Below the pieces are notes generated by a model. The model did no database searches and was not told the DNA's origin. It saw only the letters and a list, made by a program, of their open reading frames with translations. DNA of 64,000 nt from Thermothelomyces thermophilus ATCC 42464. Its lineage: Eukaryota > Ascomycota > Sordariomycetes > Sordariales > Chaetomiaceae. The DNA lies in contig NC_016474.1 of the NCBI RefSeq assembly GCF_000226095.1, positions 3,038,001 to 3,102,000 of the forward strand. Reading direction: 5' to 3'. This document shows, in pieces, positions 21,674 through 34,801 of the stretch (position 1 is the first letter of the stretch; each line of letters opens with the position of its first letter). The position numbers and the translations under genes are program-made.

Positions 21674-24600
21674 CTACTGCATCGTTTTGAGGAAGCCGTC
21701 CAAGTCGAAGCTTTCCTCATACTGGGCGTTATCCCACAGCTCGCCCAGTCCCTCGAGCCACGCCGCCTTCTTGCCCGGCTGTCGGACGTCACCCGTCTCA
21801 ATGTCCACCATGTCCTCCTCCCGACCCTCCAGGTTCTCCTTGCCCCCTTCCGTTATGAGATTCGGTCCCGACTCGCCCAGATTGAACAGGTCGAGAATCT
21901 GGTCAGTGTCCATCGTGGCCAGGCCCGCGTTCTGCTGGTTCACTACCGTGCTCGCCACGTCAATCTTGAACCGCTGGAGGCCCAGGATCTTCTCCTCGAG
22001 CGTGCCGCGAGTTATGAGCCGGTACACGTTGACCACCTTCTTCTGCCCGATGCGGTGCGCCCGGTCCATCGCCTGCAGATCCTTCTGCGGGTTCCAGTCG
22101 TGCTCCACAAAGATGACCGTGTCGGCGCCCGTGAGATTCAGCCCCAGTCCACCGACGCTGGTCGTCAACAGCAGCACGTCATACGAGGGATCGCTATTGA
22201 ACTTGTTGACGATGTCTTGGCGCCGATTTGCCTCGACCGAGCCATCCAGGCGGAGGTATTGCACTGTCGGGAGCATGGTCTTCAGCACCGTGTTCTGCAC
22301 CATGTCGAGCATCTCCTTCATCTGGCAGAAGATGAGCGCCCGGTGTGGCTTGATCGGTGTGTACAACGGGTCGGACGACTCGCCCCCTTCGGTGCCGATC
22401 CCGCAGTCCACAAGAAGATCCCGGAGAGCTGTCAATTTGGGTGCGTGCACCGGGTCCTCGAGACTCGTGTTCTGCTTGGCCAGGTATTTCTGCGTCTCTT
22501 CGTAGGACCTGTGGCCCGGCTTCATGACAAGGGCGGGAGAATTGCAGAGCTTGCGCATGTACTGCAGCGCCTGGAAAATGTGTTGCTTGGCTTCCTTGTC
22601 GTCCCTGCCAGCCTGCTCCGAGAGCTTCCGGCCTTCTCTCTTGGTGAATTCCTCAAACAGCTTGATTTGCAGGTCGCTGAGGTCGCAGTAATAGTTCTGG
22701 AGGATCTTGGGCGGCAGGTCGTCCAGCACCTCCTCCTTGAGACGGCGGAGGAGGAAGGGTAAGACCTGCTTATGCAGAGCTTCGATGGCTAACGCGCCAG
22801 CTTCTTGCTCCTTCGACGACGCCTTGCTGTACCGACTGTTCGCAATCGGCTTTGCAAATCGGTCCAGGAAAACCTTTTCAGCACCCAAAAAGCCCGGCAT
22901 TAGAAAGTCGAAGAGAGACCACAGCTCCAGAACGTTGTTCTGAATCGGCGTGCCTGTCAGAATCAGCCGGTGGTTGCTGATCAGCCTCTTGACCGCCAAC
23001 GTGATTTTGGCTCTCGGGTTCTTGATCAGGTGGCCTTCGTCGAGGACGACGTAGTTCCAATTATACTTCTCGATCACGTCGATATCATTTCGGCAGACGT
23101 CGTACGAGGTGATTACGATATCCGTCTGGTCAAGCCGGTCCTTCATGGCCTTGCGCTCGGCTGGAGGACCGACATACGCCGTCACGCTGAGGAATGGAGC
23201 ATAAGTCTTGATCTCTTGCTGCCAATGACCTGAGAGCGTGGGCGGGCAAACCACGAGGGACGGGAGTCTCCTGACCTCCGGGGCACCCGTCTTGGCGAAC
23301 TCCTCGGCACGCTGATGATGGTCGCTTGCCACCATGCAAATCGTCTGTAGTGTCTTGCCGAGGCCCATGTCGTCGCAGAGAATGCCGTGCAAATGGTATT
23401 TGTTGAGGAAATGGAGCCAGTTGACACCCTCCTGCTGGTAGGAGCGAAGTTCAGCCTTGATGGCAACGGGGATCTGGAACGGCTCGACCTTCTTGGGATC
23501 CAAGAGTTGAGCTATGAATGTGCGCTCGCGGTCGCGGCCCTTCAACAACTCCTCCGACAGACCCGGGGGATCCGGGATACCAGCCTCGAGCGGAACCAGC
23601 TTCACGAGTGTCGCAAACGATGTAGTAGCAATCAGGCGGATCTCGTTGTCCGAATCGCTCATCCGACCCAAAACAGGCACGATGAGGAAGATGACATATG
23701 GGAGGATGGCGTCCCCCATCACGGCGATGAGGTGATATATGGCCTCGATAGCGCCTTGCCGGAAGTTGAGGTCCAGGGGGTTGTTGATGGATGGAAGGAC
23801 CTTCTCCACCAACGCCGTCATGCCCTCGATAGTGATCACGCTGCAGATAGTTGCCATGCACTTGGCCGCCATGTACCGGAAGACGGACAACTCTGACCGC
23901 AGAGCCTTGATTACCAAAGGCACCTGCCGCATGACGAAAGGATGAAGAGCCGAGTGCAATGTTGGAGCCATAGTCCGGATTACAGACATGGCATCAATGA
24001 TCTCCTGGCCGAATGTGTTTTCTGGATCTCTAGCCTCCGAGGGCAAGTCGCCGGTGAAGGCTCTCACCAGGGGCTCCTCCATAAATGCCTGCAGGCTGGG
24101 GATACGATCCAGAAGTTCTGGGCCAAATGTTTGCGACAGTATCTCCAGAGCCTCTTTGGCACCGCGTCGGGTGATACGGGCGGCCCTGGCTTCTCTTGCA
24201 AACCTGGCTGCGTCCGGATGGTCGACACGATCCTCCTCCTTCTGCATCGAGAGGATGACGTTTGTCTTGTGAGCATGGTTTGGAAATTCGGGTGTTTCCG
24301 CAACTTCGACGCATGAGAATTTGACCAGATTCGCAACCACCTTGTCGGCTGGGCCGCGGCGGCCAGATTCGGTAAAGAGCTGCACGAGGCGCGCGATTGT
24401 CGCAGCCGAGCGGCTCTGGAGCTCTTGGTTCTCTTCCGTCTTGATGCTGTCCATGATGGCTTTGATCAGGGGACTCGGCTTCTTGGGCAGAACTTTCATA
24501 GCGACGAGCGCACAGGCTGCGGCAGCCCTGATGCGGGCATCACGGGCCTCTTTAGCCGCCTTTGCCTCCTCAATCGCGGATATCGTCGCGTCGCGAGCCT

Positions 24601-27508
24601 CGTTAAGCTGCGGGAGCGCAATCAAACGCTGCCCGGGCGCCATGGCTTTTTTGAGCCTGTCAAAGTCGTCGGCCACGACCTTCTCGGCGTTTGCGACAGA
24701 GAAAGCCCCGGGACCGGCCTCTGGCTCGCCCTGGACCACGACAGCCAGCGTCGGCAGCTTATTGTGAGAGACCTTTCCGTGGTCACGGAAGAGATTGATG
24801 AGCTGCTGCGATTGCGACCGCACCCGGTGAACATAGCTCACCAGGTCCCGGTAATGCGACGGCCGCTCCTGGTCAATGATCTTTTGCAGAGGCTCGATAA
24901 ACCGCCCTGCTGCATCACTTGTCGCGCAGTTCTTCGCGTACTCGTCAATCACCATGGACGCAGACAGCTGCGTTGATGCGAACGGAGATTTCAGCCCTTG
25001 CAGGATGTTGCTGTCATACGAGGCGAGCCTGGAGGGCGGGATGAGCGACATGATGAGACCCATGGCCTTAGCCGCCGAGATGCGGGAGCGAATGAGCACA
25101 TCCATGCCGACCAGATCAACATCGCCTTGCATCATGTGGCCATCAACGTCGTGGGCGTGCGTCGTCGGCGGAGTGTCGTCCACCTTGGTCGACTTTCTCC
25201 GGCGCTTCGTGGCCCTCTCGCCCTCTGGGGGCGATGACCGTCTGCTTGGGGTAGGGACAACGCCGGGAACCGAGTATGTCCCGCCCGAGGGCTTTTGAAA
25301 GAGGTTACCGTTCATAGGAATGGGGTGTCGAGGGACGCCGATGGGATGAAGCGTCAGCTGCATAAGCGGTTCCACGTGTGCCTCGAATTCGTCGGCAAGG
25401 GCCACTGGGTCCTTAGCAAGGTCACGTACGAGCGCAGCCCACAGCTCCAGAGACATGCTGAGCGTATCTTGATCCCGCTCGACCACAATGTTCTGGAAAA
25501 CGAGGCGCAATATCCTCCCGTTGAGCCATCCTTGAGACGCCTCGCCACCGAAGTTCGCGAAAGTCATTAGGGCTTTCAGCACGGCAAGCCGCACCGACGT
25601 GATGGTGTGCCGGAGGAAAGGATAAAGCCGGGGAACTAGGAGGGTGAAGGATCGCTCCTCATCCCGGGAGGCCGAGAGCTTCATAGCTTCCAATACTTCG
25701 GGGAAGCTGCACAAAGTCGCAAGCAGGTCCATGATTTTGCCGGTTGAAGCACTCAGGTCATCACCCAGGTTCGAGAGACTCTCCCAAACAATGTGGATGA
25801 GGCCTTCTAGTGCTCCTCGGCGCATCATGACGAATTCCTTGGCCATTGGAATTAGGGTTGCCGCGCTGACTGAGCGGACATCGTCGTCCATGTCGCCGAG
25901 GCCTTTCATGACAGCACGGATGACGCCGTCGATCATGTCCCCATCCTGGAGCAGGAGGTCCTTACGCACGGCAACCACATACCTCAAGCCCACCATGCCT
26001 CCGTGGCAAACGGCCCAGACATTCTGCTCCAGGTTCAGATCTTCTTGCATCACCATTCGATAGAGCAGCCGGTAAATGGCGTACACCGATTGCGCCGGGA
26101 TGTGGCGAAGAACCGAACCAAGAGTTTGGCCGACAGTCTCTCGGATAGGAGCTACTGACGTGTCGGAGCTGTAGTCGGTAAACTTGTCGAGCATGAGGAC
26201 GCAACAAAGGCGGCACGCCAAGTCATCCAACCACTGGCGGTTAAGCCTATCGTTTTCTTTGCGCGATTTGCCTTTACGCCTCCCAGCGCCGGCGCCGTGA
26301 ACACGGATAATCTCTCGCAGGCCCATGGCGGCGCCATGGCGTGTTTCCCATTGAGGATCAAACAGGTCGACCTTTAGAAAATCGCAGAGGCGTTCGTACG
26401 GCCATTCGGCGCCCTCCATATTATCGTCCACTTCGAGCTCGGACTTGATTGGGAGAACAGGCCCCTTGAACTCGGACACAACCTTGGTGTCTTCGTCCAC
26501 GTCGGCGGGCCGGTCAAGGCTGAAATAATCAGACACCTTGCCGTTCTTTTTCGAGTCAGCATCGGGCATAGGTGTGTCGTCGGCGAACCCGTCTGAACCC
26601 GCCGTTGTTGTCCGGCGGAGGGTCAGATCACCAAAACCACTCTTACCCTGGGCGGCCTTCTGAGCCTCCCGCTTCCGTTTCCTCTTGAGAACATTCAGTT
26701 GTCGTGAGCTAAGCTTGCTCTCGTCCTGAGCCTGGGCCTGACTCTCGCTGCCTATGCTGTCTTGCCGCCCGAAGCCATTTGTGCCGGCCCCAGCCTCGTG
26801 CGGCGTCTCGGGGCTGATTGCATGCTCGGGAACGACGGGCAGCTCGTCTTCCTCAACCACACGGCCGAGAAGACCAAGCCTGCCGATCAGCGTTTTTTGC
26901 TGATGAGCCAGCCGCTTCTGCGGGTCCAATGCGGCGAGCGCGAGGTCCACGTTGCCCCCGCGGAGCAGCGGCCGGCCATACTTCAGAATGGAGGCAACGT
27001 CAAGGTTGTCAAGCGAAAGGTAATCCTCTTGGTCGAGGATGGAATCCTTCTGTTCTTCCTTCTTGACGATGCCATTCTTGTCGCCGGCTGCGTCATCCTC
27101 AGGGGGAGACGTGTCATCCGCATTGGGATCGTACAAGGGCGCATTCTCGATGATTTTGCCTATTGCCTTGGCGGCAGTGCTTCTTGTCTCCCATTCTCTG
27201 TGCCTGAGGTAGGGGACAACCCGGGTCAAAAGGTTGAACAGCTCATCGGGATGCTGTTTTTGCCAGTCGGCAAGCTGATTGACAGCCGTGTCCCGAATCA
27301 GTCGGGTGCTGCCGGTTTCGAGGATTCTAAAACCACATATTAGCCTCGCCACGAAGAAAACTAGCACAGGCTGCACGGCAGGGGGTTGGCAGCCGCTTAG
27401 GTAACGGTAACTTACGTGACGAGTCGGTCAAGCCTAGCGGAACGAGTTGTTAGTCGAAAATAATAACGAGGCGGAAGATTGCTTAGCTCCCACTCACCGA
27501 GACGCCAT
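21674..27508 (-). CDS. mot1: Mot1, TBP-removing Snf2-family ATPase
   Basis: Mot1 (BTAF1) uses ATP to strip TATA-binding protein from DNA and redistribute it. Exons are 27508-27498 (11 nt), 27433-27416 (18 nt) and 27326-21674, giving 1893 residues, the usual size. The spliced start is MASRLDRLVTILETGSTRL, matching the conserved N-terminus. The first 1250 residues or so are HEAT-like repeats that clasp TBP, interrupted by charged disordered insertions. The ATPase follows: DDMGLGKT near residue 1329, DEGH near 1439, then the helicase C half with GLGLNLTGADTVIFVEHDW and RAHRIGQ near 1762. The C-terminus ends in SFDLDGFLKTMQ. The last exon is a single uninterrupted frame of 5.6 kb, which argues that base-level accuracy here is good. 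The gene is divergent from smc3, 2.5 kb away. Confidence 0.97.
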
Positions 27509-28064
27509 TCTTGTTTCATGTCAACGTATCTCGTAATCAATACCTAGGCGGCAGAGGCCATGGCACTGCATCCTGTTAGCGTCGCTTATTGTACTTCTAT
27601 ACCTGAGTGGCTGCATGAATTGAATGGAATGACAACTCAGTGTGCCATCGCAGTGTCGCTGTGATTGGCTCATCACCCCTGGGGATGGCGTGCAGTGTGG
27701 GGGGGCAGGGGGCATGGATCGAGCAATAAATCCCGACGGAATTTCGATCTGCTCGGGATCTGATCGTAGTTGCACTGCAACGTTGATGAGATCCAACCTG
27801 ACCCTCCCAGTACAGACAGACGAAAAAAAAAAAAAAAAGGATCGCCAAAAATGAAAGGCAATGAACGAAAGGATAAGTGCACGACGGGTGTAGCGCAGGC
27901 TTTGTTTCGGCTGGAAGCAGCTGGTGGGTCGGCTGCAAGTTGGAATGGACCGTACCTGGCCAAAAAGTAGTCTCGGGAAGAGATGTTGTTGTTGGGAGAG
28001 CAGGAATGAGGTGGCGTGGTTTGGTGACGTCTAAAGCCTCATGCACTGCGATAAATCTTTAGTC

Positions 28065-28085
28065 AAATCTATAATTTATAGATTT
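28065..28085. repeat. Perfect 21-nt AT-rich palindrome
   Basis: AAATCTATAA and TTATAGATTT flank a single T. A related AATTTATAGA occurs near 28371-28380. No terminal repeat or target duplication that would define a transposon was found. Confidence 0.8.
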
Positions 28086-28751
28086 TTGGCCGCAGACAGG
28101 GAAGTTGGCGATTTATTGGATCAAAGCAACTTTTTGAAACGCTGGCAGAAGTGACAGCACATACCACCAATGTGAGGTAAACAGAGGTGGGCCGGACTGG
28201 GATTGCTTCAAGGTGTGGCGGTAGGCGAAGACGGTGAGCTGGGCGTGTCTGCCGGGTGCGACGGTCTGGAGGCGGGGTGGTGGAAATCTGGCAAGGCGTG
28301 CAGGGCGAGCGAGTGCAGTGGGAGGTTCGGGTGGAGGGCAGGCGCCCGTCTATAAAGAAATATTGGTTTAAATTTATAGACAGCAGGCGTTCCCAACGCT
28401 CCTTTCGGGGCCTGGCACATTTTAGCGCATTCTTACACCCCTGTCCATGCGCCGCCCGCGTCCAAGTCCCGTGCCCCCCTTTCCCCGGTCCCAAATATTA
28501 TTGACGAACAAAAATGCTTGGAAGGTGCGTTCTTCGCCCAAAACGTAAAACCCACTTCATCAGTATGCACGGCATGGATCCTCAGCTTGCCAGAAGTTTA
28601 AATGAGCCGGATGACGAGAGATTCTAAACCCTTTCATTAGCAAGGTACGCTCGCTATAGGCGTGTAGTGTATAATACCATGACACGCAGCTTTGTGTACC
28701 AACCACTCCGCATCTTGACACATTTTCACGACTAAGGTTAACCAGGTTGGA

Positions 28752-29854
28752 ACGCGTCTATCTCTGCTCGCTGTTCTCCTGCACGGATGGGGTCGGGAAC
28801 TAGGCTGCACTGCGGCGGTACTCAGAAGGAGTCTGCTCAGGCGTCATGCGGCCATGTATGTATGCATGTAGGTTCTGCGGGAGTACGAAATTCTGCCTCT
28901 TGATAGAAGCCTATCAAAATGTGAATCACCACTACTTATGTATACGTACTCGGCGACTCTCGCATGCGCGATACCCTAGGTAGAAAGCGCACCGGCGACC
29001 TGAGTGCCTGAACTCGGTAATTGCATATATAAGGTAGATGCGGCTGGGTCGTACCAACAGTACGGAACACTTGGCAAATCATTCAGCTGCCGGATCTTCG
29101 GGGTGCATTCATTCCTCTAAGATAACGCGTTATTATGTGCACGCTCACACACAGGCCCTGACAAAAGCGTTCTGCATCAGGCGGACACTGAAGAAATTGA
29201 GATGCTCTATTTGGTATCAGGAGCCCAAGTTTGAGTAGAAGAAAGGTGTAGACATGACAGCAAAATGCTGCCAAACTGGTTCCAGGGTCCTGACAACGCT
29301 TCCTCTGCAGTTCAGATATGTGAATACCGGTAGGCAAGGCACCCTGAGTAGTAGCATTGCCAGTTGCGTACTCGATCTAGACGTCGCTACTCGCCCATCC
29401 GAGCTCCGAGGATACACATAAACCATCATCAACACGCTGCATTATCACCGCGTGGCAAGCCAACTGTATACAGAGTATTACAACGCGTGAACGGATCCAA
29501 GCATGCAGCGCAGATAACCAAGCAATCTTGACATGCAAGAGGCGATCTAATAGGCGATTCAAAAATGCTAAAGCTTGCTAGATGGAGTTCCAATCCTCGT
29601 TCCCATGCCTTACTAAATTCCAAACGATAACAAGGCAGCTTGCGCAACGTTCAGAGCCTATATAGGCTCTCTACAGTCACTACCCTCAACATGGGCGCCA
29701 GTTGTAGAGTACTCCGTCATTTGGACCTGCTGTGCCCGAAGCCACAGGCAGGATGGGGCTGGTCGGCAGCCTAAAGGGTCAGATCACGTGAAGCGCTCCC
29801 AGGCCTGGCTGGCCCAAGCTCTGCAAACCTGGGGAATGGCGCGACAAGACGCGT
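28752..29854. promoter_or_regulatory. Cluster of four ACGCGT (MCB) boxes upstream of smc3
   Basis: ACGCGT occurs at 28752-28757, 29125-29130 (inside the palindrome ATAACGCGTTAT), 29483-29488 and 29849-29854, which is 1308, 935, 577 and 211 bp before the smc3 ATG. In yeasts this is the binding site of MBF, which drives G1/S genes including cohesin subunits. Function here is inferred. Confidence 0.5.
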
Positions 29855-30059
29855 TGTTGCGGGACCCCTCCTCCAGCCGTTGTCAAGCCGCGAATTTGTC
29901 GCTCGACAGCGATTTGGAGAATGCGACAGCAGAACTGCCCACCGTCTCCATTCCGACGCCTGCCACGATTTTGATGCCCGCACGAGCCGAATAGTCTGAG
30001 TCGCAATTTTCTGCTGGGAATTTTGACTCGGCTGTCGAGTCGACAGCACCGGCACAAAC

Positions 30060-33000
30060 ATGCACATCAAGCAAATCATCATCCAGGGCTTCAAAAGGTG
30101 CGCGAGACATTCGGGACGCGCCTCTGAAAATCATCATGGAGTCGCTGACCCCCAACCCCTGTCACCCGATACAGTTACAAGGACCAGACTGTCATAGAGC
30201 CCTTCTCCCCCGGCACCAATGTCATTGTTGGGCGCAACGGTTCCGGCAAGAGTAATTTCTTCGCCGCGATCCGGTTCGTGCTCAGCGATGCCTACACCAA
30301 CATGAGCCGCGAGGAGCGGCAGGCTCTCCTTCACGAGGGCTCGGGCTCCGCGGTCATGTCTGCTTACGTTGAGATCATTTTCGACAACCGCGACAAGCGG
30401 TTCAGCGAACCCGGCGACGAGGTCGTGATCCGCCGCACGATTGGTCCGAAGAAGGACGAATACTCGGTCGACAGGAAGGTCCAGACCCGCGCCGACGTGC
30501 TCAAGATTCTCGAAACTGCCGGGTTTGCCAAGGAGAACCCCTTCTACATCGTGCCCCAGGGTCGCATCGCGGCGATAACCAACATGAAGGAATCCGAGAG
30601 GCTCAACCTGCTGAAGGAAATTGCCGGAACCAACACCTACGACGATCGGAGGATACAGTCACTTAAAATCATGGCTGAGACCAACAGCAAGCGCGAGAAG
30701 ATCGACGAGACCCTGGCATACATCGAGGAGCGCCTGAGAGAGCTGGAGGAAGAGAAGGACGAGCTGCGCGACTTCCAGGAGAAGGACAGGGAGCGCAGGT
30801 GTCTGGAGTACGCGCACTGGCACCGCCTGCAGGCGACCAACGCCGAAACCCTGGAGCAGCTGGAAGAGGCGAGGCAGGGAGGTGCTGGTGTCTCGACCAA
30901 GGACCGCATGCAACTCCAGAAAACAGAGAGGGAGATCAGCGCCCTGGATCAGCAAGCGCACGAACTCAGGCAAACCCTGGAATTGCTTGCCATGGAGCGG
31001 CGACAGCTTGACGAAGACCGCAGAGATGCGGCTCGGGCCCGTGCAAAGGCCGAATTGAAGACGAAGAACCTGGACGAGAGTAGGCACGCGCGGGAACAGG
31101 CGCAACAAAAGCAAGAGGCAGAGTTACAGGAAGTGAGGCGGAAAATCAAGGCTGTCGAGGCGGACATTGCGCAGATAACGCCCGAGTACGAGGAGAGGAA
31201 GGCCGAGGAAGCCCGGATCAGGCTGCGACGGGACGAGGCGGTAGCGGGCAAGAATCGCTTGCTCACCAAGCAAACGCGCAGTTCTCAATTCAAGACGAAG
31301 GCAGAGCGCGATAACTACCTCAGGCAGGAGATCAACGATGCCACCACGTCCCTGGGCGTGCAAAAGGCCAATGCGTTGGACGCGGCGGAGCAGGTGAAGT
31401 CGGTCGAGGCGTCTATCGCGCAGCTCGAGAAGGCCATCCAGGACATTCGCCAAAACATCGAGGGTTACGGCGGGAACCGAATGACGCTCGCCGAGAAGCT
31501 GACCAAGGCTCAGGAGACCCGGGAGCAGCTGCACGAAGAGCGGAAGAGGCTCCGCCGCGAGGAGGACAAGCTTGGCTCGCTGCTCGCCAACACGCGGGCG
31601 GAGAGGGATCAGGCCGAGTCCGCGCTCTCGCACTCGATGGACTCGGCGACAGCCAAGGGTCTAGCAACGATAAGGCGGCTGAAGCGGGAGAGGGATATCC
31701 CGGGGGCCTATGGAACGCTGGCGGAGTTGATGAGTGTGCCGGTCGAGGCATACAAGTTGCCAGTTGAGCAAGTGGCGGGGAACAGTCTCTTTCATTACGT
31801 CGTCGACAACGACAAGACGGCGACCATGCTCTCCGACCATCTTTACAAGACCTACGGCGGGCGATTGACCTTCATGCCTCTGGAGCAGTTAAGGCCGAGG
31901 CAGGTCAAGATGCCCAGGGCATCGGACGCGCAACCTCTGATCAGCAAGATTGAGTATGACCCACAGTTCGAGAAAGCCTTCCAGCAGGTCTTTGGCCGCA
32001 CCATTGTCTGCCCAAACCTGTCGGTTGCGTCCCAATATGCCCGATCACACGGGCTGGACGCGATCACGCCAGAAGGTGACACCACCAACAAGAGGGGCGC
32101 GATGACGGGAGGTTATGTGGATGCCAGGAGGTCACGCCTCGACGCGGTTCGGCGAGTTAGTCAATTGCGCGACTTGTATGAGCAGCAACTGGCGGACATG
32201 GACAGGATCCGGAAGGAGATCGAAATCATCGATCAAAAGGTGACGAGTGCGAGCGGCGAGGAGCACAAACTCGAACAGCAGATGCGCCAGTTCGAGATGG
32301 GCTTTGAGCCGCTCAAGACGGAGCTACGGACCAAGAATGCCCAGCTGGAGCGCGAGCGAGCCCACCTTGAGGCGGCTCTGGAACGGCGGGCACAGGTGGA
32401 AAGGAACCTCAAAGAGCTGGACGACTCCATCTCGATGTACCAGGCCGAGCTTTCCCAGGACTTCAAGAAAGCCCTGTCGGCAGCCGAGGAGCGGCAACTG
32501 GAGGAATTCACCGCCGAAGTGCATCGACTCCAGCGGGAGCTGAAGGAAGTCAGCAAGAAGCGCTTCGACCTTGAAGGCCGCAAGAAGCTCCTCGAGACCG
32601 AGTTGCAGAGCCATCTCCGGCCGCAGGAGGATCAACTCCGGAGCCAAGCCTTCGAGAACTCGACGGTGGGCGGCAGCGAAAGCTACCAGGATGCCCAGAG
32701 GGAGCTCAAGAGGGCGCAGCGAGCCATGGCTGAGATTGAGCAACAGCTTGGTGAGAACGAGCAAAAGACGGAGAAGGTGAGCGGCGAACTCGCCAAGCTG
32801 GAAACTCAGAGGTCAGAAAAGGAGCAGGAGCTGCAGGAGCTGCAGAAGCGGATCGATCAGCACCAGAAGAAGATGGAGAAGAACATCCAGACTAGGGCCC
32901 GCCTCGTCAGCCAGGCTGCCGAGTACGCCAAGAATATCCGGGATCTGGGGATCCTGCCGGAGGAGGCGTTTGGCAAGTACGAGAAGATGAAGCCGGAGCA

Positions 33001-33907
33001 GGTACGTGACGCGGCCGCAGAGCCAAGGCTCGGATGCGCTGACAAGAAGTTAGATTGAATCGAGGCTGCGGAAGGTCAACGAAGCGCTCAAGAAGTACAA
33101 GCACATCAACAAGAAGGCGTTTGATCAGTACAACAGCTTCACCGCCCAGCGAGATCAGCTCTTGAAGCGGCGCAAGGAGCTCGATACATCTCAAAAGTCA
33201 ATCGAGGCGCTGATCGAGCATCTCGACCAGGAAAAGGACGAGGCGATCGAGCGGACTTTCAAACAGGTCTCGCGGGAGTTCGCCACCATTTTCGAAAAGC
33301 TGGTCCCCGCCGGCCACGGCCGTCTCGTGATCCAGCGCAAGGCGGATCGCGGGAAACAAAGGGGAAACGCTGAGGACTCAGAGGAGGAGACGACGGGCGT
33401 GGAGAGTTACACGGGCGTGGGCATTTCGGTCTCGTTCAACTCCAAGGTCATGGACGAGCAGCAGAAGATCCAGCAGCTCAGCGGCGGGCAGAAGAGTAAG
33501 CCCGTTCTTCCCCCCCCCCCCCCCCCCAAAAAAAAAAAAAACCACCCTTCCCCTTTCCAGACAAAACGGCTGGCTCGACGATTACGGGTTGCTAACAAGA
33601 CGATACGCACCTAGGTCTTTGTGCTCTCTGCCTCATCTTCGCCCTGCAGGCAGCCGAGTCGAGTCCCTTTGTCATCTTTGACGAGGTTGACGCCAACTTG
33701 GACGCACAGTACCGGACGGCGGTGGCCAGCCTGCTGATGGAGATCTCGCGGGAGCAGAAGACGCAGTTCATCTGCACGACGTTCCGCCCGGAGATCGTCC
33801 ACGTTGCGGACAAGTGCTACGGTGTCACGTTCCACAACAAGACGAGCACCATCGACTGTGTGCCGACAGAGGAGGCGCTAAACTTTGTCGAGGGCCAGAA
33901 GAAGTGA
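30060..33907 (+). CDS. smc3: Cohesin subunit Smc3
   Basis: Smc3 pairs with Smc1 to form the cohesin ring that holds sister chromatids together. Exons are 30060-30097, 30175-33001, 33054-33495 and 33615-33907, giving 1199 residues, the usual length. The spliced start is MHIKQIIIQGFKSYKDQ. Walker A is GRNGSGKSN. Lysines 105 and 106 (GPKKDEY) are the pair acetylated by Eco1 in characterised orthologues, with the same numbering as human SMC3. Long coiled coils flank a hinge at roughly residues 520-680. The C-terminal head has LSGGQK near 1096 and FVIFDEVDANLD near 1122. The third intron (33496-33614) contains an 18-nt C run followed by 14 As. The first coding exon is 38 nt. Confidence 0.97.
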
Positions 33908-34801
33908 AGGGGTGGCGGCGGGGCGTTGCCAATCACTTGTTCAGGGGTTGTGTCATGTGTACACGTTGCGGTTCTGGGAAGCATGCCTTTTAACTACGGA
34001 GTCTGAGTGAATGGATGGATGGTCGTTGTCGAAGGTAGACGTTGAGGCTATTGAACCCTCTTTTTTTCTCACTGGAAAGGGGGATTAACCAAAGGTTTCG
34101 TTTTTCTTCTTTTTCTTCTTCTTTATCTTTATTTTATTTTATTTTTTTTCGGTCTGCATCAACAGGAGCTCGACTTGTTTCTCTCATGTTTTGGCGCGGC
34201 TAGTTGCTTTTTTGAATGATGTATACCTAACGTTAGCTTTTGCGCTTGTGGCATTACCTAGAATGCGTCCCGAGCGGTTCGGACTACGCAATGTTGGTGT
34301 TTTACCTTTGCGGGTTTATATAAGTGAAATGAATCAGGTAATGAGGTATTGGAGGGTTACCTTAATGCATACATATCCGTACCTTGCTCGTGTACTACCC
34401 CATATTGTAGCACAGAGACTCAGTATATACTGTTCGGGCGTACTCCGTACAGTACGGATTACATACATGACCGATCACACGATGGTGGTTTCTGCCTTGG
34501 GGATTCCCCCCTGAAGCTCGGGCTCGGTGGTCAGAGCCGAAGCTCTGCTGTGCCCCACTTCGATTGCTATACGATTCTAGAAGTTACCCCTCCATTCACC
34601 GGGTTGTGTGTGGTCGCGATAACAAAAGACGGGGACTTGACGGCAAGGCTCAAACCAACCAACAACATCTCGTGTAACTCCGCGTCACTTTTTGCCCTTT
34701 GGACGATTCCATCACCGAAGTCAGATCCCACCCCGCAGACAACCGAGTACAATAATTCCAATAATTCCCGCATCGCGGTCATACCGCAGAGAGAGAGCAC
34801 G
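33908..34801. other. Intergenic region smc3 / cdc37
   Basis: 894 bp with T-rich DNA after smc3, then the cdc37 upstream region. TACTCCGTA lies at 34441-34449. No gene is recognised. Confidence 0.55.

Larger units (their letters stand above)
27509..30059. other. Divergent intergenic region mot1 / smc3
   Basis: 2.55 kb with no recognised gene. It contains a perfect AT-rich palindrome at 28065-28085 and four ACGCGT sites toward smc3. A GTATGTATGCATGTAGG tract lies at about 28856-28871. An open frame at 28069-28494 on the minus strand was judged non-coding. Confidence 0.6.

Noticed and set aside
21545-22762. 405-codon open frame antisense to the mot1 ATPase
   Set aside because: It is a shadow of the conserved helicase region with no recognisable protein family.
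28065-28385. Possible small inverted-repeat transposon
   Set aside because: The two AATTTATAGA copies are not arranged as terminal inverted repeats and no target-site duplication is visible.
28069-28494. 141-codon minus-strand open frame between mot1 and smc3
   Set aside because: It begins at a non-ATG codon, has no domain, and ends within the AT-rich palindrome.
34575-34582. TTCTAGAA as heat-shock element before cdc37
   Set aside because: Only two inverted nGAAn units; a functional element needs at least three.
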